Source of the DNA: Solanum dulcamara
Lineage: Eukaryota > Streptophyta > Magnoliopsida > Solanales > Solanaceae
Assembly: GCF_947179165.1 (NCBI RefSeq)
Contig: NC_077237.1
Location: 63,285,523 to 63,349,522, forward strand
Length of the DNA stretch: 64,000 nt
Reading direction: 5' to 3'
Translations under genes and position numbers: made by a program
Shown here: positions 48,048 through 58,718 of the stretch, piece by piece
Layout of the letters: every line of letters starts with the position of its first letter
Numbering within the stretch: position 1 is the first letter of the stretch
The notes under the pieces: generated by a model
The model's input: the letters and a program-made list of their open reading frames with translations, nothing else
Told to the model about the DNA's origin: nothing
Database searches by the model: none

Positions 48048-50383
48048 TGTATGAACTTGGAAGTTTTAAAGTTGGAAAATGAGGAAAAAAAGTTGAAATC
48101 TCAGAAAATGCAGATTTTAGCACCAGGTGATGACCACGAAGGCCATTACGGGGTCATCATAGGCACTAAGGCTCGTGGTGAGCTACTATAGGGGTGGTTC
48201 TGACACTAAGTCTTGCAGGCAAAGGACCAGGACAAGGGAGCACCAAGAGTCGTGTTACCCTCCATGGTGAGACCTCCCTAGAGACCCTCAGAAGATTTTC
48301 CAACGGAAAAGACAACACCTCACCACCACAGGCTATGTTTCACTACATGGGTGGGTTCCAAGGTGGTGGCTCCTGCAGACCCTTCTGCAAGTCCTATACC
48401 ATGCCTATGATTCATGGACTGTAATAACCTCCACACACCATGCAAGTCTCCATGGAGGAAGTCTTGAAACTCTTCCCTGCAATCCCAAGATTCAAGATCA
48501 AGTCAATCACCACGGATGACCACCACGGGCCATAGTGACCTCGATGGGTCATGGTGTGTCCTGTGGTGGCACTCCCCTTTTCAATACCCTTTTTCCTAAA
48601 GTTCAAGTTTAACCCTATGGACACCGCCATGGGTTGTGGTGAGGATCACAGACCGTGATGGGTCCTCTGTTTCATACCAATTTTCAGTTAAATGAAAGGT
48701 ATTTCAGTCATTCTCTATTCTTTCACTAATGAATGTTGACAATTTGTAACACTAGATTAATGGTGTTAACTATCCTAAATAACTTTAAATCATTTTCATT
48801 CCCTCATTAAATCCCAAACAACTTTAAGACTTCTCTTTTAAGGTTCCTTTGAGAGATCATCTTATTCATCAAGGTTTTGGCTAGGGTTTCTTCAAGAAAA
48901 AGTCTTCTACTTTCAATTTTAAGGTCAATTCACCAAGGTATGTGGGGTTTAGTCCATAGGTTCCTTTGATCCATGGAGTCCCAAGGTTTTCCCCATAATG
49001 TTTTTGAAATTTCATTATCTTCAAACCCTAATTTTGACAAATTGTGTAGGGGTGTTTTAATTATGTTTTAAATTATTATCAACGATTGTTATAAGTATGA
49101 GTTTACATTAATTCCATGATTTCAAGTTAAATTATGAATGTCCATACATGAAGTTATTTTCAATGGTGATTCATATGAATTATGATTATGAAGTTCAATG
49201 ATTTTCAAGTATTTCACATTTTTTGATCAAATTGATTATGTATACGAGCCCTACTTTAAATTCAAGTACGAATTATGATAATATATTATAAGTATGTTCA
49301 AGATATGGATTTCATGCATGTTATGAAGAAAAGGTGACTTAGGATCCTTAATTGGTGACCTAGGAACCTAATGACATGAATTATGCAAGTATGATATTGT
49401 GATGTTGAATGGGTTATACTCACATTGCAAGTATGACATAAAAATGAGCTAATCTATGAATTATGAAGTTTATGGAAAATTTTATGATATATATTAAGTA
49501 TAATCCCTATGTTATGTATTCCATGGAATTTGACTTAGCACCGAATGATGACTTGAGGTAGGGGCTCGACCTACAGGGTCCTTATATAAAGTATCTTGTC
49601 TCATAATTACATATCACCGAAGGTTTTTTGATATGTCCTAGATAGTGGATCCACATATAGCGTATGTACATGACCCGCCTAGTGGGGTAGAGTTTACCTT
49701 CGAAACTAGATTCCCCTTTCTCCTATTGTATGGGGAGACATCGAGATTCTATATTATAAATCACATGGTATTATTGTCGGCTATGGTTCTATATCATATA
49801 TGTATACTCTTTATGTTCTACTATGATTTTTAAATGTCTCTTAAATGCTTTGATCATGATGGCTCTCTCATGACTTTATTTATCCTCTTTATCATGTATG
49901 TTAATTGATCGCTGCATCCTATGGTTTATATTAAATGGCATGCCCACATACTTAATATATTTAAATGTACAAATTCATATTATTTCCTACATTATCTCAT
50001 AATTTAGGGGTCGAGGATCACACTCCTACATATGGCTAGTTGAGTTTCTATCCAGCGGAGTTTTGGTGAGTCTTCATCTATTAAGGACTAGTTATGAGTT
50101 GGTTCTTTCTTTCAAAGACTTGTATTTCATTCATGTTAAGGGTGATCCAGGGAAAAATCTTATTCCCCGGTCTTTTAAAGGAGTAGAGGCATATGTTGGA
50201 CAAATATTATAGAATCTATGTAGTCAAGTTTACATCACTTAATAATTCATGTTTTAGAATCTTGCCTATGTTATTTTCTATTTACTTTACCTTATGCATG
50301 CTTATGATTCATCAAGAGGCTTGGTTGGATCCTTTTGGGGTTTCGATTGATGTTACTACTAGGCCTTGGGTCGGGTCGTGATA
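48048..50383 (+). repeat. S3: solo LTR of the TGTAAGACCCC family
   Basis: Single LTR in H2 pol, starting TGTATGAACTTGG and ending GGGTCGTGATA. Flanks GGCTT and AGCTT (48043-48047, 50384-50388) agree at four of five bases. It is related to the LTRs of H2 and H4, with the same CACGG/CCGTG word zone (about 48130-48660) and a gag-less interior. The ends are diverged, so it is fairly old. Confidence 0.75.
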
Positions 50384-50474
50384 AGCTTTTTCCCAAGGGG
50401 GAGATGGTATTCTAAGATATCATGGCTAATTATGTGTTCCTAATGTTGATTACTTGAGAAATATGGTAATGTAT
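50384..50474 (+). pseudogene. H2 pol: linker before integrase
   Basis: Short host piece between S3 and S2. It reads 'GGDGILRYHG' then 'LCVPNVDYLE', the block that precedes the integrase zinc finger. It ends with TGTAT, the S2 target site. Confidence 0.82.
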
Positions 50475-51188
50475 TGTCATGACCCAACCCCGTAGGCTGC
50501 GACTGAGGTCCGACCTGGACCCTCTTATGCGTGTTTATCAGCTACACTTAAGTTGAACCGTATGTAATGTGATACTATACACAAAAACTTCAATAGTTTA
50601 AAACCTTTTCATGTACCTGTAGCCTCTTTCATTCGTATCATATCATGAAAGGGCACGCGCCGATAAGGATACCACAACATAACAAAATATTTACAACATG
50701 CCATATAGGCACCGTCGAAACAAACTTATAAACAACCCACATTCATATGTCTACAAACCTCTAGGAATAGCAACAGTAACGTAACGCGGGACAGGGCCCC
50801 CTCCGTACCTCTGAATTTACAAATATATATATATTTAGTGACTAGTATCAAAAATTAGGCTCAAAAATAGTGAAGCTCTTCCAACATACCTGAGAGGAAC
50901 TCCTAAGCTAACGGATCTCCCAAATGAACATCTGTACCTGCGGGCATGAAACGTAGCCCCCCGAGAAAAGGTGGGTCAGTACGATATATGTACTGAGTAT
51001 GTAAAGCATAACACATCGAATAGGGATGCAGGGGACAAGTATAACAACTTAACGAATTACTGTACCTGCACCTTAGGACACATAAATCATACACATCATC
51101 ATATGTTGTGCCCGGCCCTCTAGTGAACTCGGTGCCATAATCATTTTCTCATATTCACATGTCATCGTATCATCATGTATTTTATTTA

Positions 51189-51248
51189 ATCATATCATCG
51201 TATACGGTATCATATCATTGTATACAGTATCATATCATCGTATACGGT
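51189..51248. repeat. Three 20-bp tandem units in S2
   Basis: Three copies of ATCATATCATCGTATACGGT, the middle one with two changes, each containing the palindrome CGTATACG. Found only in this L copy. Confidence 0.92.
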
Positions 51249-53545
51249 ACAATCTTATCATGTATGTCATTGTATTACATTTGGTTTACTACGGGGCTCG
51301 AGGTCTCAAATGATTACTCTAATCTCATATGCATGCCTACATAAAGTATCCGGCCCCTTTAGTGAGGGACTCGGTGAATGAAGTGGTGTACGTCTATAGC
51401 GTACCATCATAATATACATACATACCAGGCCTTCTAAGGAGGGACTCGGTGTTCCTTCCTTATTTCACCATATATACTATCATATTACAGCCGGCCTGGG
51501 ACTCGGTGAATAATCATATTATCATAACATATAACATATATCACACCTCACGTACGACATCATCTCCTCGTATGTGGAACTATACACATCCGGCCCAGGA
51601 TGCGGTGAAAGAAGTAGTAACACTGTGCACGATAACGTTCCTGGCCCATCGTGGGACTCGAGGAAAGATGGGTTACAGTATGTACGAGTAGAGTAGTGAG
51701 AAACCATATGCAACTAAGTCATTATCTAAGACTCGATGAAACATTCAAGTGAACCGTCACTTGAAGGCTAGGGGAGTAATTATCCGAGGTATCCCTTTAG
51801 ATGTCATTAGGGATTACATCAGTTGGGGCTTCAGGGATCACAAACATGCATCAGAATAATGCCACACAATTTATACAATCAGAAATATAGTCTATGGAAT
51901 CAGAAACACAATTTATCTAGTCAAAGACTCAACTCATTCAATCAACGGCATTTATCATTTCAGAGCCTCTAAAAAGAGGAGCTAGTACCGCTTGTTACTA
52001 TTAATTATATAGCAGGCTCGAGAATAGTAGTTTGACAACTTTCAGACTCTTAATATTCAGAAGTGACTACAAGTCACGAGTTACAATCAGAGCTCATAAA
52101 TGGAATTACCTCTAAACCTATATCATATACCATTTCACTTAAAATTAAGCCATTCCAAAGGAAAGAAGAAATAGTCTTTACATGTACTAGTTTTCATCAC
52201 ATAGAAGACTAAAAGGCAATGACTCAGCTATTACAAAAGTTCTAATATCAAGAAGTAAACAAGAGTCTTGACTCATACTCAGGGCTTTACGAATGGATTG
52301 AATCCCAAATATTATATACATATCATTTATAACTTATATCTAAGACATGCCAAATGAAAAGAAGAATAGCTCTACATACTTATTGGAAAAACACGCCAAA
52401 AGAAAGCTTCACATACCTTGTTTGAGTTATTCCTTATCATGTTCGCTTTATCGTCCTTTGAACCTATCCAACATAAAAGTAATATGAATATCAACCCTTC
52501 TAAACTTTCCAACATCTTAGGTTATACCTTAGCATCAATGGAATATATTTCCTTAGTTGTTTCCTCGACTAGTTCTTTAGTTTGTTAAGGCGTTAACAAA
52601 AATTGGGCAGCACCTCCCCTATAATGTGCCCTATCCAAATTTCCAATTAGGTTCCTAAGACCTACATCCAACCAACAATAACAACCTGCAGCAATTCACT
52701 CCAACAATATACAACATAAACTCCAAACGACTTATTCAAAAATACGATATTACAATAGGGCGTCTAGCCTTTATTTTGTAACACCTTTCATTATATGCAA
52801 CGAGGGGTCATTTGGATGCAACCAGAAACATCCACATCCCTTTTAGAATGCATTTAGGCCCTGCAACAATACATTACACCCCTGCAGCAAACAACTCACT
52901 CAAAACTATGAAAACATGAATTCTGGATAGCTTATCGTTTTACATTATCGCTTCGTTTCAAAGGGGTAATGGAGGGAAACATGATTTACGTCCTTCATGA
53001 AAGTTATATACATGTGTCTTAGGGTCGCATACAATTTCGAATCACCCCTACCTCAATTTTTTACAAAAAGATATGCCCAAAACCAAAATGTAGGCAGTAC
53101 CTCCTCTACACTTCATCACCCTTTTTAGCGAAGCTAAAAGCAAAACTGGATTTGAAAGTCTAAATAAACGTTATATACCTATGAAATAAATTTCCAAAAC
53201 ATATTGAATCACCCAAAATTAAGCTATACACAAGAAGTTATATCAATATTACTAACAACTGTCCCCTCCAAAAATGGGTCTGTTCCCTAGCGTTTTCTCT
53301 TTAAGTTTCTCTTAGTTTTCCAAGTGAAAAACTGAAAATATGGTTCCGTAGGCATCGTAATATACATATATACACCTCCACGTAATTGAGGAACACCGTA
53401 GATAATTAATTCATGGAAGAAAAGTGAAGAACTTACCTTAATTCTTCTTGAACCATGGCTGCCATAGGTGTTCTCCCTCTCTCACGTTTTCTCTCTTTTT
53501 TTGGACTTGTTTTGGCTGAAAAATGACTTGGTAGTCATCAACATA

Positions 53546-53725
53546 CATATATATATTTCCTCAAGAAGTGACACGTGTCAGCCCTAAGGGTTACACGTGT
53601 CCATCTCCTATTGGGCCACAGATCCTTGCCTTGTCTCCTAGGCTGCCACGTGTCTTTGTGGGGCCCACCCTCAAGTAGGTGGGTCACCTACTTGAACCCC
53701 AAGCAGGTGGGTCACCTACTTGCTT
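53546..53725 (-). promoter_or_regulatory. S2 promoter-like module
   Basis: On the coding (minus) strand, from upstream: palindromes CAAGTAGGTGGGTCACCTAC.. (53672-53694) and a second at about 53701-53722; G-box-type elements GCCACGTGTC (53645-53654), ACACGTGT (53593-53600) and the perfect palindrome GACACGTGTC (53570-53579); then a TATATATA run at 53546-53558. CACGTG is the core of bZIP and bHLH sites, including ABA-response elements. Function inferred. Confidence 0.6.
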
Positions 53726-54100
53726 GAGGTTCTGCCATGTGGCACCTCCTTATTGGCTGCCACGCATCATCTTTTCCCCTTCCTCGTGTGTTCGTAATCT
53801 CGTCTTATTTTAGGAGCCTATGTAATCCATGCTTCTCAAGCTTGGTATGTACTCCAATATCTTAAGTATGTAATACTTCCAAGTTAGTATATTACGTAGG
53901 TAACTTGAGTCCTATGACTCATTACTTGGCCTTTAATTCCTTTCGGACTCTTATGACTCTATTTCAAACATTCCTTCTCATGAGGTATCACAATCTTCTT
54001 TCCTTAGAGTTGTTTGGCATGTGTGGACAGTAAGGATCTCATGGCTACTTTCAAGAAGATTACGGACACGTGTCAAAGTTAAAAAATGTGGGGTATAACA

Positions 54101-54532
54101 TGTATGAGGGTCATACTATGCAGTATTTTATTCATTTAAGTTCCACAAAGATGTATCAAGATTTTAGGGAAGTGTATTAGTGCAATAGCATGAAAAGAGA
54201 TATTGCAAAATTTCTAGCTAAGTGCCTAAATTGTCAACAAGTGAAAGTTGAGTATCAAAATCGGGAGGTTTGGCTCAAGACATTGAGATTCCTACTTTAA
54301 AGTGGTAAGCTTTGAATATGGAGTTCATTATTGGTTTTCCTTATACTTGTAGGAAACATGATTCTATTTTAGTGGGTGTTTATTGAATGACTAAGTCGGC
54401 TCATTTTCTTCCTGTTAAAACTTCATATTCAGCTGAGGACTATGTTAATTATATACCCAAGAGTTGGTTAAGCTTCATGGTGTCCAATTGTTTATCATCT
54501 CGGACCAAGGTACTCAATTTACATTTTGCTGA
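54101..54532 (+). pseudogene. H2 integrase, truncated
   Basis: Zinc finger with 'GHTMQYFIH', 'STKMYQDFRE' and 'CLNCQQVK', so both Cys are kept. The core runs from about 54310 ('MEFIIGFPYT') to 'IISDQGTQFT' near 54500-54525. After the second Asp the reading changes abruptly to gag of H3. Stops and frameshifts present. Confidence 0.82.
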
Positions 54533-54534
54533 AG

Positions 54535-55440
54535 AACTGCAAGATCGCCGCCAATGATATGGAACCAGTTCTCCAAGGCTTTCTTGGAGAAGTATATGAC
54601 CCAGAGCTTGAGTAATAGGCTAAGAGATGAGTTCACAATGGTGGTATAGGGGTGGATAACATCACATGTTATGAGTCTTAGTTCCATGAGCTCTTTAGGC
54701 ATGCTACCATGATTATGCCTACAAAGGAAAAGCAGTATGCCGATTTGTGACCCGCAGCTTGAGAGAGAGGCTAAGAAATGAGTTCACAATGCTGTTACAA
54801 GTGTCAATGACTGTCACAAAGTTTGAGTCTCAGTTCCATAAGCTCTTTAGGCATACTACCATGATTATACCGACAAAGGAAGAGCGGGTATATCGGTTTG
54901 TCAAAGGCTTATTTGTTCCTTTGAGGTTGGATATGGAGAAAATGGTTGCATTGGACTATTCCTTATTGTAGATAGTAAATCATGCCCATACTATTGAGAC
55001 TATACATCGTGAGACCTACGAAGGTAGTGAGAAAAGGCCTCTCTACTTTGACAGTTTCTGTGGATAATAGTCATATGGCAGGGGTTCTTTTCGGAGGGGC
55101 CATCCATAATAGTATCTACCTAGTAGACCAATTTAGTCAACCTTACATCTTATCTTTGGTGGATAAGCAGGTTCCGACGGTTAGAGCGGCCACACTTTGG
55201 GCTAGTCTTCTCGGGGTTATACTTTTGGGTATTAGGATGTGGTGTCTATTGAGGTTCAATTGGGATATTTGAGGGAGGTTCATTCAGGGTTCCATACTAT
55301 GAGTATGGTGTGATAGGCCACTTTGCTAGGAAGTTTCCTCCTATCAACCATCGTAGATGCATGAGTCCATAGGCTCCACCAGGTCACAGGTTTAGGCCCA
55401 CAAGGCCCTAATTCAGCTGCTTAGAAAGAGTGTACAGGGT
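54535..55440 (+). pseudogene. H3 gag, partial, with internal duplication
   Basis: Begins with 'SPPMIWNQFSKAFLEKY' and 'SLSNRLRDEFTM', then repeats itself (see 54598-54901). The open piece 54747-54971 reads 'SLRERLRNEFTMLLQ', 'KFESQFHKLFRHTTMI' and 'RFVKGL'. Near 55310-55340 'GHFARKFPP' is the end of a knuckle whose first part is lost. Confidence 0.8.
54598..54901 (+). repeat. Tandem duplication, period about 151 bp, in H3 gag
   Basis: 54598-54748 and 54749-54901 are two copies of the same gag segment, both starting GACCC(A/G)(G/C)AGCTTGAG and ending (C/T)CG(A/G)TTTGT. Copy differences (several substitutions, small indels near 54650) show the duplication is not recent. The period is not a multiple of three. 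Confidence 0.9.
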
Positions 55441-55499
55441 GGTATAGGTGAGTGTCAGGGTACTAGGGCTGTTCCTCAGGTAGACTGGATAGATGGTAG

Positions 55500-55980
55500 A
55501 GGTAGACGTAGTCACATATATGCTTTTTTGGGTAGGACGAAGATAGAGGCATCGGATGCCATTATCACAGGTACGTACTCCATCTCTCATAAGCTTGCCA
55601 ATGCTTTATTTGATATGAGTTCCAGTTACTCATATGTGTCTACTCATTATGCTACTTGATGGGATGTTTTAAGTGAGTCATTCCCTATGGATATGTGTGT
55701 AGCTACCCCCGTAGGTGATTCTTTAGTAATAGATTGAGTGTATCGGTCCTGTGTGGTGACCATCGTGGGGTATGATATTGGTTTACTTGATTATGCTGGA
55801 TATGGTGGAATTTGACTTAAATCTAGGCATGGATTGGTTGTCTGCTCATCATGTAGTTTTAGATTGCTTCTCTAAGACTGTTACCACGTGTATGCTTGGT
55901 ATTCCTCTGATAGTGTGGGCAGGTGCAGTTAGTAATGTACCGTGTGGTGTGATATCCTTCCTCAAGTCCTAGCAATTAGT
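55500..55980 (+). pseudogene. H3 protease
   Basis: 'EASDAIITGTYSISHKLANALFDMSSSYSYV'-type reading in pieces from about 55545. The active-site triad DSG/DTG is replaced by 'DMS', so it is inactive. The second block 'DLNLGMDWLSAHHVVLDC' (55772-55972 frame) is well kept. Confidence 0.8.
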
Positions 55981-56760
55981 AGGAAAGGGGTGCCTAACCT
56001 ATCTTGCTTATGTCCATGACACTAGTGCCGACACTCCTTCTATTAATTCTATTTTGTTATCTAAGAGTTATCTGATGTATTTCACACTGATATACCTAGA
56101 CTTCCTTTTGAGCGTGATATTGATTTCGGCATTAATGTTGAGTCGGGTACACTACCAGTCTCTGTTCCACTAATTGGATGGCTCCAGTTATGTTGAGAGA
56201 GCTTAATGTATAACTCTAGGACCTCTTGAGTAGGGAGATTTATTAGGCCTAATGTATCTCCATGGGATGCTTCTATTCTAATTGTGAAAAAGTAGGATGG
56301 TACTTTGAGTATCTATATTGATTACAGGCAATTGAATAAGGTGAAAATCAATAATAGGTACGTGATACCATATATTGATAACTTATTTGACTAGCTCTAG
56401 GGTGAAGTGGTGTTCTTTAAGATAGACTTGAGGTCAAGGTATCACCAACTGGTGATTAAGGAGTAATATATCCCTAAGACTACTTCAGGACTCGATACGG
56501 GCACTATGAGTTCTTAGTCATGTCTTTTAGGTTGACTAGTGCTCTTGCAACATTCATGGATTTGATGAACCATATTTTTAGGCCCTACTTGGACTCCTTT
56601 TTCATTGTATTCATTCATGACATTCTAGTCTACTCTGGGAGTAGAGAGCAGCATGAACAGCACCAGAGGATACTAATTTAGACCTTATGGATCAGTAGTT
56701 GTATGCCAAATTCACTAAGTGTGAATTCTTTCTTGAGTCTATGGAATTCCTATGACAAGT
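55981..56760 (+). pseudogene. H3 RT
   Basis: Linker and fingers are badly broken; '[18 protein letters not shown]' (about 56310-56360), then 'YIDNLFD' with two TAG codons at 56392 and 56398 where Gln is usual, 'VFFKIDLRSRYHQL', '[15 protein letters not shown]'. The catalytic loop reads FIHD (CAT at 56616-56618). Confidence 0.82.
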
Positions 56761-57590
56761 GATGCATAAAGATGGGATTATAGTGGATCCGACGAAGATA
56801 GTAGCAGTTTGTGATTTGTCTAGGCCCACTACTCCTATCGAGCTCCATAGTTTTGTCGGGTTGGTAGAATATTACAGACGGTTTATTATGGGGTTCTATT
56901 TTATTGCTTTTGACCAGATTGACTTAGAAGAATGTTCCTTTCAAAAGTCTAATGAGTGTAAGGAGACCTTCTTAAAGCTCAAGGCCTTGTAGACTTCAGC
57001 TCCAATTCTTACTCATTTCATCGACGACTAGAGTTTTACAGTGTATTGTGATTCTTTTGGTGTTGTCTTTGGGTGAGTTTTGATACATCAGGGCAGAGTT
57101 ATTATATATGATTCTAGGCAGCTGAAGGTACATGAGTGGAACTGCCCACTCATGATTTAGAGTTTGTGGCGATAGTATTTACATCGATAATTTAGAGGCA
57201 TTACTTGTATGGAATCCATTGTGAGATGTATACTAACCACCATAGACTTAAGTACATATTTATCCAGAAGGACCTTAATTTGAGATAACCCACATGGTTA
57301 GAGTTGTTGAAGGATTATGATATCAGTATTCTCTATCACCCAGGCAAGAAAAATATAGTAGAAGATAATTTGAGATGGAAGGTTGTGAGTATGGGCACTT
57401 TGGTATTTGTATCAGTTGAGGAGAATCCTTTAGCTTAAGACATTTAGTCCTTAGCTAACCATATTGTTCGTTCTGTTATTTTTGAGTCAGGTAGTTTACT
57501 TGCTTATATAGAGGCTAGGTCTTCCTTGATAGAGCTGTTCGGGCACAACAAAATAGCTGAGGGAGATTCAGGATAAGGTATTCCGTGGAG
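56759..57590 (+). pseudogene. H3 RT connection and RNase H
   Basis: 56759-56992 reads 'IVDPTKIVAVCDLSRPTTPIEL', 'SFVGLVEYYRRFI'. RNase H follows with 'VYCDSFGV', a broken 'HDLEFVAIVF' and 'LEL LKDYDISILYHPGK'-like block at about 57305-57350. Several stops. Confidence 0.8.
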
Positions 57591-58680
57591 AGGCTAGGAA
57601 GGAGACCTTAAATCTATAGGGTATTTTGAGGATCGAGGATCGTACCTGTGTTTCTAGAGTTAGAGATCTAGTCAAGCTTATCTTTGAAGAGGCCTATTAT
57701 TCTAGATAATCTATTTATCCCAGTGTGGCTAAGATGTATTTCGACCTACGATAGTATTACTGGTGGGTATGGATTAAGCGGGACATTACAACTTTTATGG
57801 TTAGGTCCTTCAATGGTCAGTAGGTTAAGTTCTAGCATTAGAGGCTAGGTGGTTTGACCCAGTGACTACCCAGTCTAGAGTAGAAGTGGGAATAGAGAGC
57901 TATGGACTTTGTAGTGGGTGTACCATGTATCTCCTAGGGTTTTGATTCTATTTGGGTTATTGTAAATCAATTGACCAAGTCTGCTCACTTCTTACCGATC
58001 TAGACTACCTGCACTTCACAGAGGTTGCCTCAGATTTAATTTGAAAGGTGGTCCAATTGCATAAGGTGCTAGTATCTAGTATTTCATACTGTGTTACTTA
58101 TATCACTTCACATTTCTAAGGGTCTATACAAAGAGATTTAGGTACCCAAGTCGAGATCAACACAACTTTCTACCCCAGACCAATGGTCTGTCAGAAAGGA
58201 CTATTCATGTCTTAGAGGATATGATATAGGCTTGTGTTATTGATTTTTGGGGTCAGTGGGATTACTCCTTGTCTTTAGTAGAAATTGCATATAATAATAG
58301 CTACTGTTTGAGCATCAAGATGGCACCTTTTGAGGCGTTATATGGTAGTAGATATCATTCTCAGTAGGCTGGTTTGATGTTTTTGAGGTTAGGCCTTGGA
58401 GAATCTATTTATTGCATAATTCGATGGATAGAGTTCGTATAATTCAAGAGAGGCTCTGTACTGCCCAGAGTTGGTAGAAGAGGTATGATTATCGGATGGT
58501 ATGGCTTTTGGAGTTTATGGTTTGAGATTGAGTATTCATGCGAGTATTTCCCATGAATGGCATGATGCGATTTGGTAGGGAGGCTAAGCTTATCCCCAAA
58601 TTTATTAGCCTTTTTGAAAATGTAAGACGGGTAGGGGAGGTAGCTTATGAGTTGTTCTTTCCCAACCAGGTACTTTCTTT
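57591..58680 (+). pseudogene. H3 integrase, C-terminus deleted
   Basis: Zinc finger decayed (the second Cys pair is lost, about 57800). The core has 'AMDFVVGVP', 'DSIWVIV' and 'KSAHFLP' (about 57900-58000), a degraded second Asp region and 'QTNGLSER'-like reading near 58180. Near 58635-58670 'VRRVGEVAYELFFPNQ' jumps directly into 3' untranslated sequence, so about 100 codons including the chromodomain are missing. Confidence 0.8.
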
Positions 58681-58718
58681 CCTTGACTTTAGAGGACAAA
58701 TGTCCTTTTAGTAGTGGA

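Larger units (their letters stand above)
50475..54100 (-). repeat. S2: solo L-family LTR
   Basis: TGTCATGACCC ... GGGGTATAACA, 3626 bp, perfect TSD TGTAT (50470-50474 and 54101-54105). The largest L LTR here. It has degenerate CCGGCC...GGGACTCGG units (about 51105-51665), a 20-bp triple repeat, and the clearest U3 promoter-like module (53546-53725). Confidence 0.93.
43054..54532 (+). mobile_element. H2: gypsy element with two solo LTRs inserted
   Basis: Plus-strand element. 5' LTR 43054-45222, PBS remnant 45227-45238, gag with internal deletion, protease, RT, RNase H (to 48047), a zinc-finger linker at 50384-50474, integrase at 54101-54532. S3 and S2 interrupt pol; across their TSDs the reading is collinear (for example 'TIEA' at the S3 left edge continues as 'FSQGGDGILRY' at the right edge). 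The 3' end is missing: at about 54532 the integrase runs straight into the gag of H3. Confidence 0.85.

Noticed and set aside
51105..51665. Possible CRISPR-like array in S2
   Set aside because: Unit spacing is irregular, spacers are AT-rich and similar to one another, and the units match LTR repeats of other L copies.
58409..58699. 96-codon minus-strand ORF
   Set aside because: Lies opposite the H3 integrase C-terminal region and has no independent support.
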